Assembly: GCA_013911975.1 (NCBI GenBank)
Contig: JACESF010000004.1
Location: 62,001-126,000 of the forward strand
Origin: Hyphomicrobiales bacterium
GTDB taxonomy: Bacteria; Pseudomonadota; Alphaproteobacteria; Rhizobiales; Xanthobacteraceae
DNA length: 64,000 bases
Reading direction: 5' to 3'
The notes below the pieces were generated by a model. That model worked only from the letters and a program-made list of their open reading frames with translations. It did not search any database and was not told the DNA's origin. Shown piece after piece: positions 1-8,561 of the stretch. Position numbers and translations under genes: made by a program. Every line of letters starts with the position of its first letter. Positions within the stretch are counted from its first letter, which is position 1.

Positions 1-527
1 CATCGGGCGAGGGCAGCGGGCGGCACCGCCATGCGCGGCGGCAGAAGCGGGCCGCAGCCCGCGAGCCCGTCGCGCGAAGCGAGGGCGCACACCTTTTCGG
101 TCTCGCCATGCAGGCCGCGTTCGCCGAAGCGCGGACGGTTGATGAGGACGAACCGGCCCTCCCCCAGCCAGCCCACGCGCTCGGGAATGCCCGCGAGGAA
201 GGGCACCAGCGCCGATTTCAGGGTGCGGCTCACCACATAGACCCGGCGATAGCGCTGCGCGCGCAGCCGCGCCGCGAGCTTCAGCTTGGCGCGCGCACCG
301 AACCGGCCGTGGGGCGTGTCGTCCACGAAGGCGGCCCGCAGGTCCGGCACGAACGGCACGAGGCGGTCGGTGGGGCTGCGGCACAGGAAGTCGATGGCGA
401 TTCCGGGATGGCTTGCGGCGATGTGGCGCGCCAGCGCGAAGCAGCGCACGTGGTCTCCGATGCCGCCGAAGCCGACGATCAGAAACGCCTCATCCGCCTC
501 GCGATGCCCGGACCCGACAGCCATCAT
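1..527 (-). CDS. GT9 family glycosyltransferase (heptosyltransferase-like), N-terminal part
   Basis: This is a partial gene running off the left edge of the window; about 175 N-terminal residues are present. GT9 enzymes such as WaaF/WaaC transfer ADP-activated heptose onto the lipopolysaccharide inner core at the cytoplasmic face of the inner membrane. The translation shows the family's Rossmann start (GFGGIGDHVRCFALARHIA), a stretch like FLCRSPTDRLVPF, and the helix-loop RVGWLGEGRFVLINRP, which match the N-domain of heptosyltransferases. The start is the MM pair at 527/524, preceded by an AGGTGGT-like ribosome site at 531-538. The C-terminal nucleotide-sugar domain is outside the window, so donor and acceptor cannot be assigned. 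The family call is fairly safe; heptose as the sugar is inference. Confidence 0.75.
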   Translation of the reverse strand, partial: MMAVGSGHREADEAFLIVGFGGIGDHVRCFALARHIAASHPGIAIDFLCRSPTDRLVPFVPDLRAAFVDDTPHGRFGARAKLKLAARLRAQRYRRVYVVSRTLKSALVPFLAGIPERVGWLGEGRFVLINRPRFGERGLHGETEKVCALASRDGLAGCGPLLPPRMAVPPAALAR

Positions 528-589
528 GCTACCACCTCATGCGCCACTACCCCTGGCGGGAGTGATGCATCAGGTCAAGGGGCTTCAAA

Positions 590-898
590 TCACGGCGCGT
601 CCTTGGCGGCGGCCTCGCCCCGGTCCTGGGTCTGCTTGGCGAGGGCTTCCAGCTCGCTCTCCATCTTCGCCTGGCCCTGGGCATCCAGCACCGGCGGGCG
701 GGGGATGTCGGGGCCGGCGGTGGACAGGTTGGGATACTGGCCGCGCGGCACCTGGGGCACGTCCGGCTCCTTCGGCCCGAACATGGCGAATCCGCCCTCC
801 CCCGCGCAGCCGGCCAGCAGGGCCAGCGCGCCGAGCAGGAGCAGCGCCCGCCCCGTGATGCGCGCCGTGCCCCGTCGTCGGGTCATCTCAAGTGCCAT
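590..898 (-). CDS. Small putative lipoprotein of unknown function
   Basis: This encodes a 102-residue protein with a basic N-terminus, a hydrophobic run ([10 protein letters not shown]) and a clear lipobox LAGC, with the lipidated Cys near residue 31. A mature domain follows that is rich in Pro and charged residues and ends in a short Glu/Lys/Ala helix. It should be exported by Sec, lipidated and anchored in the envelope. The ATG at 898 is chosen because a GGAGAGG ribosome site sits just upstream at 900-908; an alternative ATG lies at 886. It is divergent from the PHA synthase gene. The same frame stays open far upstream, antisense to phaC, but only this 3' part looks like protein. I recognise no named family. 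Confidence 0.7.
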   Translation of the reverse strand: MALEMTRRRGTARITGRALLLLGALALLAGCAGEGGFAMFGPKEPDVPQVPRGQYPNLSTAGPDIPRPPVLDAQGQAKMESELEALAKQTQDRGEAAAKDAP

Positions 899-1051
899 GG
901 ACCTCTCCGTGGAACGCCACTTTCTCCGCCGAACATCGGATCGGTGCAAGCGCGCCCCTCGCCCACCGCCTTTCGCCCCGCTAGTATGCCCGAAGCAGGA
1001 AACGCGATACAGGGGCCAGCGCCCGATGGGCGCCGGCGGCAAGGAATAAGC

Positions 1052-2857
1052 ATGCCGGCCACGAAGGAAGTCACGTCCGAAGTCCGCCCTCCGAAGCTCG
1101 ACATGGATGCCTTCGCCAACAACCTCGCCCAATTGGTCGAGGAAGGCGGGAAGGCGCTGGCGGCCTATATCCGCCCGCGCGAAGAGGGAAAGAAGGACGA
1201 TCTCGCCGACGACGTGGCGGACGCGGTCCGCACCATCGGCAATGTCGCGGAATACTGGCTGTCCGACCCCCAGCGGGCCGTGGAGGCCCAGTCGCGGCTC
1301 ATGAGCGGCTATCTCGGCGTCTGGACCGCCGCGCTCCGGCGCATGTCCGGCGAGCCGGCCGACCCCGTGGTGGCGCCCGATAGCCGCGACGCCCGCTTCA
1401 AGGATTCGGAATGGAACACGAATCCCTTCTTCGACGCCCTCAAGCAGACCTACCTCGTGACCTCCCACTGGGCGGACACCATGGTGCAGGACGCGGAGGG
1501 CCTCGACCCCCATGTGAAGCACAAGGCGGAATTCCTGGTCCGCCAGCTTTCCAACGCCATCTCGCCGTCGAACTTCATCCTCACCAATCCCGAGTTGCTG
1601 CGCGAGACGGTGAACAGCTCCGGCGAGAATCTCGTGCGGGGCATGAAGAACCTCACCGAGGACCTGATCGAGGGCAAAGGCGACCTGCGCATCCGGCAGA
1701 CCGACATGTCGGCGTTCGAGCTGGGCCGCAACCTCGCCCTCACGCCCGGCAAGGTCATCTTCGAGACCGAGCTGATGCAGCTCATCCAGTATGAGCCGAC
1801 GACGCCGAGCGTGAAGAAGATGCCGGTGCTGATCGTCCCGCCCTGGATCAACAAGTTCTACATCCTCGATCTCACCCCCGAGAAATCCTACATCAAGTGG
1901 CTGGTGGACCAAGGCCTGACGGTGTTCGTCGTCTCCTGGGTCAATCCCGACGCGCGCCTCGCGGCCAAGGGCTTCGACGACTACATGCGCGACGGCATCC
2001 TCGCCGCGCTGGACACCGTGCTGAAGGCGACGGGCGAGCCGCAGGCGCATCTCGTGGGCTATTGCGTGGGCGGCACGCTGCTGGCCGTCACCCTCGCCTA
2101 TCTTGCCGGAACGGGCGACACGCGCGCCGCCAGCGCCACCTTCCTCACCACCCAGATCGACTTCACCCATGCGGGCGACCTGAAGGTGTTCGTGGACGAG
2201 GAGCAGCTCACCGTTCTCGAACGCAAGATGAAGGAGCTGGGCTATCTCGAAGGCCGCAAGATGGCCAGCGCCTTCAACATGCTGCGCTCCAACGACCTGA
2301 TCTGGCCCTACGTGGTCAACAATTACATGAAGGGCAAGGCGCCCTTCCCGTTCGACCTGCTGTTCTGGAACGCCGATTCCACCCGCATGCCGGCGGCGAA
2401 CCATTCCTATTACCTGCGCAATTGCTATCTCGAGAACAACATCGCCAAGGGCAATGCCGAGATCGGCGGCGTGAAGATCGACATGGGGAAGGTGACGATC
2501 CCGGTCTATGACCTCGCCACCCGGGAAGACCACATCGCCCCGCCCCGCTCCGCCTTCATCGGCGCCTCGCTGCTGAGCGGGCCGGTGCGCTATGTGCTGG
2601 CGGGCTCCGGCCATATCGCAGGCGTTGTGAACCCACCGGCCAAGAAGAAGTACCAGTATTGGACCGGCGGTCCCACCGCGGGGTCCTATGATGACTGGCT
2701 CGCGGGCGCACAGGAACATCCCGGTTCCTGGTGGCCGGACTGGATGACATGGTTTTCCTCGCTTCACCCAGAGGAAACCGAGGCACGGTCTGTCGGCGGC
2801 GGGGTGTTCAACGCCATCGAGGACGCGCCGGGCAGATATGTCAGGGAAAAATCATAA
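1052..2857 (+). CDS. phaC: Poly-3-hydroxyalkanoate synthase, class I-like
   Basis: This 601-residue protein polymerises (R)-3-hydroxyacyl-CoA into PHA at the granule surface and releases CoA. It has the PhaC N-terminal domain followed by an alpha/beta-hydrolase core. The lipase-like box GYCVGG carries the nucleophile Cys338, Asp493 lies in REDHIAP, and His521 in SGHIAGV, so the Cys-Asp-His triad is intact. The length suits single-subunit class I enzymes. The ATG at 1052 has an AAGGAA ribosome site just before it. A long inverted repeat follows the stop, and the next two genes may supply propionyl-CoA. Substrate chain length cannot be read from the sequence. Confidence 0.93.
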   Translation: MPATKEVTSEVRPPKLDMDAFANNLAQLVEEGGKALAAYIRPREEGKKDDLADDVADAVRTIGNVAEYWLSDPQRAVEAQSRLMSGYLGVWTAALRRMSGEPADPVVAPDSRDARFKDSEWNTNPFFDALKQTYLVTSHWADTMVQDAEGLDPHVKHKAEFLVRQLSNAISPSNFILTNPELLRETVNSSGENLVRGMKNLTEDLIEGKGDLRIRQTDMSAFELGRNLALTPGKVIFETELMQLIQYEPTTPSVKKMPVLIVPPWINKFYILDLTPEKSYIKWLVDQGLTVFVVSWVNPDARLAAKGFDDYMRDGILAALDTVLKATGEPQAHLVGYCVGGTLLAVTLAYLAGTGDTRAASATFLTTQIDFTHAGDLKVFVDEEQLTVLERKMKELGYLEGRKMASAFNMLRSNDLIWPYVVNNYMKGKAPFPFDLLFWNADSTRMPAANHSYYLRNCYLENNIAKGNAEIGGVKIDMGKVTIPVYDLATREDHIAPPRSAFIGASLLSGPVRYVLAGSGHIAGVVNPPAKKKYQYWTGGPTAGSYDDWLAGAQEHPGSWWPDWMTWFSSLHPEETEARSVGGGVFNAIEDAPGRYVREKS

Positions 2858-2891
2858 GGTTCACTTTGGATCCAGCTCCAGCTTAGCCAAA

Positions 2892-2929
2892 ATTCGCCAC
2901 TCCACTTCCCTTTTTCTGGAGTGGCGAAT
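2892..2929. repeat. Perfect 13-bp inverted repeat downstream of phaC
   Basis: ATTCGCCACTCCA (2892-2904) is mirrored exactly by TGGAGTGGCGAAT (2917-2929) around a 12-base pyrimidine-rich loop. No T-run follows on the plus strand, so it is not a standard intrinsic terminator. It directly abuts a TTGACT at 2931-2936 and may be an operator or an mRNA 3' hairpin. Confidence 0.85.
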
Positions 2930-2930
2930 G

Positions 2931-2962
2931 TTGACTGCCATCCATCCTTCCCGGCCTATACT
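2931..2962 (+). promoter_or_regulatory. Weak promoter candidate for the CoA-transferase/scpB pair
   Basis: TTGACT (2931-2936) and TATACT (2957-2962) resemble -35 and -10 boxes, but the spacing of 20 bases is longer than the usual 17-18. They lie about 40 bases before the CoA-transferase start and immediately after the 13-bp inverted repeat. Confidence 0.3.
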
Positions 2963-3000
2963 GACACTGGGGCGTTTTGCCCCCGTTGCGGGAGGTCTAA

Positions 3001-4176
3001 ATGATGGTGGATGCGGGCAATAATACCGGTCTTCTTTCCGGTGTGACGATTATCGATTTATCGCGCGTCCTCGCCGGCCCCTTCTGCACCATGACGCTGG
3101 CCAATCTCGGCGCGCGAGTGGTGAAGGTGGAAATGCCCGGCACGGGCGACGATTCCCGCGCGTTCGGCCCCTTCGCCAACGGCAAGTCGCTCTATTTCTC
3201 CGCCATCAACTGCAACAAGGAGAGCATCGCGCTCAACCTGAAGCAGCCGGACGACCGGGCCATCTTCGAGAAGATGCTGGAGAAGGCGGACGTGCTGGTG
3301 GAGAATTATCGCCCGGGCACCATGGAGAAGCTCGGCTACGGCTGGGAAACCCTTCACGCCCGCTATCCGCACCTGATCTACGGCGCCGCCTCCGGCTTCG
3401 GCGACAGCGGCCCCATCTCCAAGCGCGCCGCCTATGACATGGTGGTGCAGGGCATGGGCGGCATCATGAGCATGACCGGCTATCCCGGCCAGCCGCCGGC
3501 CCGCGTCGGCATCTCCATCGGCGACGTGACGGCGGGCATCTATCTGTCCAACGGCATCTGCGCGGCGCTCTACAAGCGCGCGGTGTCCGGCGTCGCCTCC
3601 AAGATCGACATTGCCATGCTGGACTGCCAGGTGGCGATCCTGGAGGATTCCGTCACCGCCTATGCCAAGACCGGCGAAATCCCCGGCCCGCTGGGCACGC
3701 GCCATCCCTCCATCGCGCCCTTCCAGGCGTTCAACGCGAAGGACGGCAACGTCATCATCGCGGCGGGCAACGACCACCTGTTCGGCCTCATGGCCGGCGC
3801 GCTCAAGCGGCCGGACCTGACCACCGATCCGCGCTTCGCCACCAACGAGCTGCGGCACGAGAACATCGAGGTTCTCCAGGCGGAGATGGAGAAGACCCTG
3901 ATGACCGCGCCGGTGAAGGCGTGGCTGGACGCCCTCAACGACGCCGGCTGCCCGTGCGCGCCCATCAACGACGTGCCGCACATGATGGCCGAGCCCCAGG
4001 TAGCGGCACGCAACATGATCATCTCGGTGGAAGACCCGGTGGCGGGGACCATCAAGGTGGCGGGCAATCCCATCAAGGTGGTGGGGGCGACCGAGCCGAC
4101 CACCTATTCGCCGCCCCCTGAACTGGACGGCGACCGCGCCCGCATCCTCGCGGATTTCGTCGGAGGCGCCAAATGA
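3001..4176 (+). CDS. Family III (CaiB/BaiF) CoA transferase
   Basis: This 391-residue protein belongs to the formyl-CoA/carnitine-type CoA transferases, which move CoA between carboxylic acids through an aspartyl-CoA thioester. Visible family features are the N-terminal IDLSRVLAGPFCTMTLANLG block, ENYRPGTMEKLG, and VGISIGDVTAG holding the conserved Asp175 expected to be catalytic. The tandem ATGs at 3001/3004 follow a GGGAGG ribosome site. The 3' end overlaps the decarboxylase start by four bases (ATGA), so the two are probably translationally coupled and work on linked acyl-CoAs. By context a succinyl- or propionyl-CoA transfer is plausible, but E. coli ScpC, which does this next to ScpB, belongs to another family. 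The substrate is therefore unproven. Confidence 0.88.
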   Translation: MMVDAGNNTGLLSGVTIIDLSRVLAGPFCTMTLANLGARVVKVEMPGTGDDSRAFGPFANGKSLYFSAINCNKESIALNLKQPDDRAIFEKMLEKADVLVENYRPGTMEKLGYGWETLHARYPHLIYGAASGFGDSGPISKRAAYDMVVQGMGGIMSMTGYPGQPPARVGISIGDVTAGIYLSNGICAALYKRAVSGVASKIDIAMLDCQVAILEDSVTAYAKTGEIPGPLGTRHPSIAPFQAFNAKDGNVIIAAGNDHLFGLMAGALKRPDLTTDPRFATNELRHENIEVLQAEMEKTLMTAPVKAWLDALNDAGCPCAPINDVPHMMAEPQVAARNMIISVEDPVAGTIKVAGNPIKVVGATEPTTYSPPPELDGDRARILADFVGGAK

Positions 4177-4970
4177 CCGACGCGGCGAGCCAACCTCTCG
4201 TCACGGTCTCGGTGACGGACCATGTGGCGACCGTCACCCTCGACAACGCGGCCAAGCGCAACGCCTTGAGCGCGGCGCTGCTGGACGCCTTCATCGCCGC
4301 CATGAACAGCCTGAAGGGCCAGGACGTGCGGGCGGTGATCCTGCGCGCCGCGCCCGGCCTGCCGGTCTGGTCGGCGGGGCACGACATCAAGGAACTGCCC
4401 CACGGCCACGAGGACCCGCTCGGCTATGCGGACCCGCTGGAGCGGGCGCTGCGGACCATCCGGGAATTCCCCTGCCCGGTCATCGCCATGATCCACGGGA
4501 CGGTTTGGGGCGGCGCGTTCGACCTCGTCCTGTCCTGCGACATGATCGTGGCCGACGAGACGGCGAGCTTCGCCATCACGCCGGTGAATCTGGGCCTGCC
4601 CTACAACACGACGGGCCTGCTCCACTTCATCGGCCGCCTGCCCATGAACCTCATCAAGGAGATGTTCTTCACGGCGACGCCCCTGAAGGCCGACGATGCC
4701 GCGAAGTGGCACATCGTGAACCACCTCGTGCCCTCGGCGGAGCTGGAGAGCTTCACCACCGCCCTGGCGGAAGGCATGACCCACAAGGCCCCGCTGGCGG
4801 TGGCGGTGATCAAGGAGCAGCTCCGGGTGCTCACCGACTACCAGCCCATCGCCGCCCAGGTGTTCGAGCGCATCCAGGACATGCGCCGCGCGGTCTATGA
4901 GAGCGCCGACTTCCAGGAGGGCATCAACGCCTTCCTGGAAAAGCGCAAGGCCGTGTTCACTGGCAAGTAG
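4173..4970 (+). CDS. scpB: Methylmalonyl-CoA decarboxylase (crotonase superfamily)
   Basis: This 265-residue crotonase-fold protein should decarboxylate methylmalonyl-CoA to propionyl-CoA. It follows E. coli ScpB (YgfG) closely along its length: SAGHDIKELP holds His70, equivalent to the catalytic His of ScpB; VWGGAFDLV forms the oxyanion-hole region; TPVNLGLPYN holds Tyr144, equivalent to the second active-site residue; and FERIQDMRRAVYESADFQEG is the typical C-terminus. The start overlaps the stop of the CoA-transferase gene. A strong terminator follows, so the pair forms a compact transcription unit. Next to phaC it could feed C3 units into PHA; that role is inference. Confidence 0.88.
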   Translation: MTDAASQPLVTVSVTDHVATVTLDNAAKRNALSAALLDAFIAAMNSLKGQDVRAVILRAAPGLPVWSAGHDIKELPHGHEDPLGYADPLERALRTIREFPCPVIAMIHGTVWGGAFDLVLSCDMIVADETASFAITPVNLGLPYNTTGLLHFIGRLPMNLIKEMFFTATPLKADDAAKWHIVNHLVPSAELESFTTALAEGMTHKAPLAVAVIKEQLRVLTDYQPIAAQVFERIQDMRRAVYESADFQEGINAFLEKRKAVFTGK

Positions 4971-4980
4971 GCACAAACGG

Positions 4981-5019
4981 AACGGCCTCCCGCAGGCGAT
5001 GCGGGAGGCCGTTGTTTTT
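4981..5019 (+). terminator. Intrinsic terminator after scpB
   Basis: AACGGCCTCCCGCA (4981-4994) pairs perfectly with TGCGGGAGGCCGTT (5000-5013), giving a 14-bp stem with a 5-base loop, followed by a T-rich run (5012-5019). It also sits just beyond the stop of the convergent gene at 5042 and could act on both strands. Confidence 0.92.
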
Positions 5020-5041
5020 CGTGCCGCGAGAGCCGTCGCCG

Positions 5042-5419
5042 TCAGTCCAGCGTGGCGGACGTGGTGTCGGACTTGCGGTTGTAGCGGATGGTGATCTTCT
5101 CGACCTTGCACAGGTCGATGTTGCGCCAGTAGGCGCTGGAATTGTCGTCCGCATAGACGACCTTCAGGTCCCACTTGCAGGTCTTGTCGCCGCGGTCGAA
5201 CTCGATGTCCCAGGCATCGCCGTCGGACAGCACGTCCTTGCCGAGCACGTCCTCTTCCCAGTCCTCGGACTTGGTGGGAGAGACATACACATGGCTGATG
5301 TCGTAGCCGGTCTTGTTCACCAGCTCGAAATCCTGCTTCGCCGCCATGGCCGGAGACACGGCCGAAGAGATGGCAAAGGTCGCCAGCGCCAGCGCGGCGC
5401 CGAACAGAGAACGCTTCAT
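5042..5419 (-). CDS. Small secreted protein of unknown function
   Basis: The 125-residue product has a typical Sec signal peptide ending in SPAMA, so the mature form starts near residue 27. The mature part reads like a compact beta-domain: FELVNKTGYDISHVYVSP, a WEEDVLG segment, then CKWDLKV and DLCKVEKITIRY with two Cys that could form a disulfide. I recall similar small proteins in Hyphomicrobiales being labelled argininosuccinate lyase in databases; nothing here resembles that 450-residue enzyme, so I do not use the name. It is convergent with scpB across a shared terminator and stands alone. A periplasmic location is likely; function is unknown. Confidence 0.8.
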   Translation of the reverse strand: MKRSLFGAALALATFAISSAVSPAMAAKQDFELVNKTGYDISHVYVSPTKSEDWEEDVLGKDVLSDGDAWDIEFDRGDKTCKWDLKVVYADDNSSAYWRNIDLCKVEKITIRYNRKSDTTSATLD

Positions 5420-5585
5420 CGGTCATCCCCCGAGGATTGCGCCGCGCCGATCTTCCCCATCGGAACGCAGGACAATGTCTGTTCAAGCCGGAAGACAGCC
5501 CTCCGGCACCCGTCTTTCAACAAGCTGCCGGAGCGCCGTCAATTGCGGCATGTTGCCTGGATCCAAGATTATTTTTGGCTTGGTC

Positions 5586-6287
5586 TCAGACCTCGAAGGG
5601 CTGGCCGGACTTAGGTACCAGAACCCGCGTCGAATGGCCCTCCAGCGCGGCCACGAAGCCCGACGCGTCCTGCACCAAAGGCGGGAAGGAGGCATAGTGG
5701 CAAGGAACCACGGTCTCCACGTTCAGGAAGCGCCGCACCGCGATGGCGGCGGTCTCGGGGCCCATGGTGAAGCGGTCGCCGATGGGGACGAAGGCCACCT
5801 TGGGGCCATGGATCTCGCTGAGCAGCGCCATGTCCGAGAAGATGTCCGTGTCGCCCAGGTGCCAGACGACGGGCTCGCCCGGCGCCTTCACGATGAGGCC
5901 GTTGGCATTGCCGAGATAGGTGGGGCTCGACCCGCCGCCGCCCGAGGAATGGTCCGCCCGCACCATGGTGACCTTGAAGCCGCCCGCATCGATGGTGCCG
6001 CCGGTATTCATCATCTGGAGCTGGTCGAGGCCCTGCCCGGCCAGATAGGCGCAGATCTCGGCATTGGCCACCACGGGAATCGGCCCCGCCGCGCTCCTCA
6101 CGATGTCCACCGTGTCGCCCAGGTGGTCGCCGTGCCCGTGCGTGAGAAGGATGTGCGTCACCCCCCCGATGGCGGCCGAGCGATCGCCCGAGAAGCCGGG
6201 ATTGCCGGTGAGGAAGGGATCGATCAGGAGGACCTTGTCGGCGAATTCGAGCCGGAAGGCCGCATGTCCGAACCAGGTGATCTTCAT
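5586..6287 (-). CDS. UPF0173-type metal-dependent hydrolase (MBL fold)
   Basis: This 233-residue metallo-beta-lactamase-fold protein has the HxHxDH zinc motif (His50, His52, Asp54, His55 in LLTHGHGDHLGD), an N-terminal MKITWFGHAAF strand and a C-terminal VVPCHYASFPPL segment typical of the UPF0173/YtkL group. These are cytoplasmic hydrolases whose natural substrate is mostly unknown. ATG at 6287 is preferred because an AAGGGT ribosome site precedes it; a GTG three codons upstream is possible. It is divergent from ruvX and has no obvious operon partner. Confidence 0.88.
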   Translation of the reverse strand: MKITWFGHAAFRLEFADKVLLIDPFLTGNPGFSGDRSAAIGGVTHILLTHGHGDHLGDTVDIVRSAAGPIPVVANAEICAYLAGQGLDQLQMMNTGGTIDAGGFKVTMVRADHSSGGGGSSPTYLGNANGLIVKAPGEPVVWHLGDTDIFSDMALLSEIHGPKVAFVPIGDRFTMGPETAAIAVRRFLNVETVVPCHYASFPPLVQDASGFVAALEGHSTRVLVPKSGQPFEV

Positions 6288-6344
6288 GGCACACACCCTT
6301 CACGATAACTGACGACTGCCGAGGCAGCGCGGCGGAGCATGCCC

Positions 6345-6386
6345 AAGCTGCTCGCGCGGCGCAACAAGCTGCCCGCGCGGCGCAAC
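6345..6386. repeat. 21-bp tandem duplication upstream of ruvX
   Basis: Two adjacent 21-base units (6345-6365 and 6366-6386) beginning AAGCTGC and ending GCGGCGCAAC differ at one position (T versus C). They lie in the gap between the MBL hydrolase and ruvX and look like a recent local slippage duplication. Confidence 0.8.
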
Positions 6387-6451
6387 GCTTCCCGTCGAGC
6401 CCCCGCTCCCGGCGCCTCCCGCCCGGGGGCGCGGCGTGTTAGCGATGGCGC

Positions 6452-6976
6452 ATGACCTCCTCCGACGCGCCCGCCCTCGTCCTCCCGCTCGCCGAGCTGG
6501 CCCCGCTGCTTCCGGCGCGCGGCGGCCTCGTGGGGCTGGACCTCGGAACCAAGACCATCGGCGTCGCCGTGGCCGACCCGGACCGGATGCTGGCCACCAC
6601 CCTGGAAACCGTGAGCCGCACCAAGTTCACGGCCGACGCCACCCGCCTCATCGCCATCGCCGACGAACGCCGCGCCGTGGCCTTCATATTGGGCCTGCCC
6701 CTGAACATGGACGGGAGCGAAGGCCCCCGCGCCCAGGCCACACGGGCCTTCGCGCGCAATTTCGCCCGCATCAGCGGGCGGCCCATCGGTTTGTGGGACG
6801 AACGTCTCTCGACTGCCGCCGTGGAGCGGGTCCTGGTGGAAGCGGACGTGAGCCGGGGGCGCCGCGCCGCCGTGATCGACCAGCATGCCGCCGCCTTCAT
6901 CCTGGACGGCGCGCTGAACTTCCTGCGCAACGCCGCCGCCCGCGCCCGGCCGCCGGTCCCGGCGGACGAGGCGTGA
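6452..6976 (+). CDS. ruvX: Putative pre-16S rRNA nuclease / Holliday junction resolvase YqgF
   Basis: This 174-residue protein of the YqgF/RuvX family has an RNase H-like fold and is tied to 16S rRNA 5'-end maturation, and historically to junction resolution. The hallmark GLDLGTKTIGVAVAD with its first catalytic Asp lies near residues 28-42, GLPLNMDGSEGPRA follows mid-protein, WDERLSTAAVERVL near residue 115, and VIDQHAAAFILDGAL with the closing acidic residue near the C-terminus. Length and motif order fit the family. It is monocistronic or loosely linked to the AEC carrier downstream, 115 bases away. Confidence 0.92.
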   Translation: MTSSDAPALVLPLAELAPLLPARGGLVGLDLGTKTIGVAVADPDRMLATTLETVSRTKFTADATRLIAIADERRAVAFILGLPLNMDGSEGPRAQATRAFARNFARISGRPIGLWDERLSTAAVERVLVEADVSRGRRAAVIDQHAAAFILDGALNFLRNAAARARPPVPADEA

Positions 6977-7091
6977 ACAGGGCGCGGCCCGTGATTCGTC
7001 GCCCTTTTACCCCCGGACCGTTCTCCCGGCGGCCCCATTCCCGTCCCGAAACGGGACATCATTCCCTGCCCCACGCGCCAGCCCCCGCCCG

Positions 7092-8027
7092 ATGCTGATC
7101 CTCAACGCCCTCATCCCCGTCGCCCTCATCGTCGCGCTCGGCTACTGGCTGCGCCGCAGCCTGCTGCGCGAGCCCGCCCATTGGTACGGGATGGAACAGC
7201 TCACTTATTATGTGCTCTTCCCCTCGCTTCTGGTGGTCTCCGCCGCGCGGGCCGACCTGTCCAAGGTGAATTTCGCGGGCGTGGTTGGGGCCTATGCGGT
7301 CACACTCGTCCTGCTGTTCGGGCTGCTCATCGCCATCCGGCCCCTCCTGGTGAAGCGCATGGGGGTGACGGGCCCGGCCTTCACCTCGGTGGCGCAGGGC
7401 GTGCTGCGGTGGAATTCCTATCTCGCGCTCGCCATCGCGGACGGCCTGTTCGGGGCGGAGGGTGTGGCGGTGGCGGCCATCGCGCTCACCAGCCTCGTGC
7501 CGGTGGTGAACATCATGGTGGTGTGGATCCTCGCCCGGCACGCCAGCGCCTCGCCGCCCGGGTTGCCGGAGGTGGCGCGCCAGCTTCTGAAGAACCCGCT
7601 CATCTGGTCCTGCGCGGTGGGCATGCTCATCAATGCCAGCGGCCTGAAGCTGCCCGCCGTGCTGATGGATTTCGGCGACATCCTCGGGCGGGCGTCTCTC
7701 GCCATCGGCCTGCTGGTGGTGGGCGGCGGGCTCAGCCTGCGCGGCCTCGCGACGCCGCGCGCCTATACGATGCTGACCGTGGCGCTCAATCTCGTGGCGC
7801 GCCCGGCGCTGACGCTGGCCATCGGCCTCGCCTTCGGGCTGCGCGGGGTGGAACTCGTCACCATCACGCTGCTGTCGGCCGTGCCCTCGGCCCCGGCCGG
7901 CTATGTGCTGGCGCGCCAGATGGGCGGCGACGCGCCACTCCTCGCGCAGATTCTCACCCTGCAATTGCTGGCGAGCGCCGTGACCCTGCCGATCGTCGCC
8001 TTCGTGGCCACCGCCGTCGGCGGGTAG
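7092..8027 (+). CDS. AEC-family (auxin efflux carrier-like) transporter
   Basis: The 311-residue product is almost entirely hydrophobic, with about ten predicted transmembrane helices in the two-halves arrangement of the AEC/MdcF family (MLILNALIPVALIVALGYW at the N-terminus; NPLIWSCAVGMLINASGL beginning the second half). Members move organic acids such as malonate or malate across the inner membrane. The conserved-looking SAVPSAPAGYVLARQMGG near residues 258-275 resembles the family's C-terminal motif. No metabolic gene beside it hints at the substrate. It ends two bases before the stop of a convergent small gene. Confidence 0.85.
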   Translation: MLILNALIPVALIVALGYWLRRSLLREPAHWYGMEQLTYYVLFPSLLVVSAARADLSKVNFAGVVGAYAVTLVLLFGLLIAIRPLLVKRMGVTGPAFTSVAQGVLRWNSYLALAIADGLFGAEGVAVAAIALTSLVPVVNIMVVWILARHASASPPGLPEVARQLLKNPLIWSCAVGMLINASGLKLPAVLMDFGDILGRASLAIGLLVVGGGLSLRGLATPRAYTMLTVALNLVARPALTLAIGLAFGLRGVELVTITLLSAVPSAPAGYVLARQMGGDAPLLAQILTLQLLASAVTLPIVAFVATAVGG

Positions 8028-8028
8028 C

Positions 8029-8517
8029 TCACCGGCCCCAGCAGTTGCCCCAGAAGCCGTAGCCGCGATTGTCGGTTTCGTGCCAGCAGGCGGCGGGCAC
8101 GAGCACCGGGGCGGCCACCACCGGAGCGACTGCCACCGCGCGCGGCACCGCCACCACCTGCGGCACCACCACGGGCTGGGCAACCACCGCGAACTGAGGC
8201 GCCAAGATGGGCGTGGGAACCGCCACGAGCTGGGGAACGGCAAAGATGACGCCGGGCGCGACGACGGGTGTTGCCACCACGGGGGCGACCATCACAGGGG
8301 TGGCCATGACCGGCGCGACGCCGAAGCCCACAACCGCGCCGCCGCCCCATCCCCCGCCCCAGCCGCAATTCCAGCATTGAACCTGCGTCACCGGCGAGGC
8401 GACGGGCGCGTTGAGCCCGGCCAGTCCCGTTCCGAGGGCGGCGGAGAGCGCCGGGGAGGTGGCAGCCGCGCCCAGGCCGAGAACCATCCCCATCACCGCG
8501 AGCGTCCGCTTCACCAT
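8029..8517 (-). CDS. Val/Ala/Pro-rich secreted protein, unknown function
   Basis: This encodes 162 residues with a signal peptide (MVKRTLAVMGMVLGLGAAATSP), a short Cys-Trp-Gly patch (VQCWNCGWGGGWGGG), then about 80 residues of near-repeats of VxAPVVATPVV type, and a second Cys/Trp/Gly patch at the end (WGNCWGR). The two aromatic-Gly-Cys caps around a low-complexity beta-prone centre suggest an extracytoplasmic structural or surface protein. The ATG at 8517 has a GGAGAC ribosome site; earlier in-frame starts lack one. The base composition is normal for the window and the signal peptide is convincing, so I accept it as real, but no function can be named. Confidence 0.65.
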   Translation of the reverse strand: MVKRTLAVMGMVLGLGAAATSPALSAALGTGLAGLNAPVASPVTQVQCWNCGWGGGWGGGAVVGFGVAPVMATPVMVAPVVATPVVAPGVIFAVPQLVAVPTPILAPQFAVVAQPVVVPQVVAVPRAVAVAPVVAAPVLVPAACWHETDNRGYGFWGNCWGR

Positions 8518-8561
8518 GATGACCGTCTCCAACTGCCGTTCGACCGATGCCATATCGCATC

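Noticed and set aside
590..2767. A 725-residue minus-strand frame antisense to phaC
   Set aside because: Only its last 102 codons (from 898) look like protein, with a lipobox. The rest is His/Gly/Ala/Val-rich antisense sequence with no domains, usual when a GC-rich gene is read on the opposite strand.
5042..5419. Argininosuccinate lyase as a name for the small secreted protein
   Set aside because: A 125-residue exported protein cannot be that enzyme, and none of its motifs are present.
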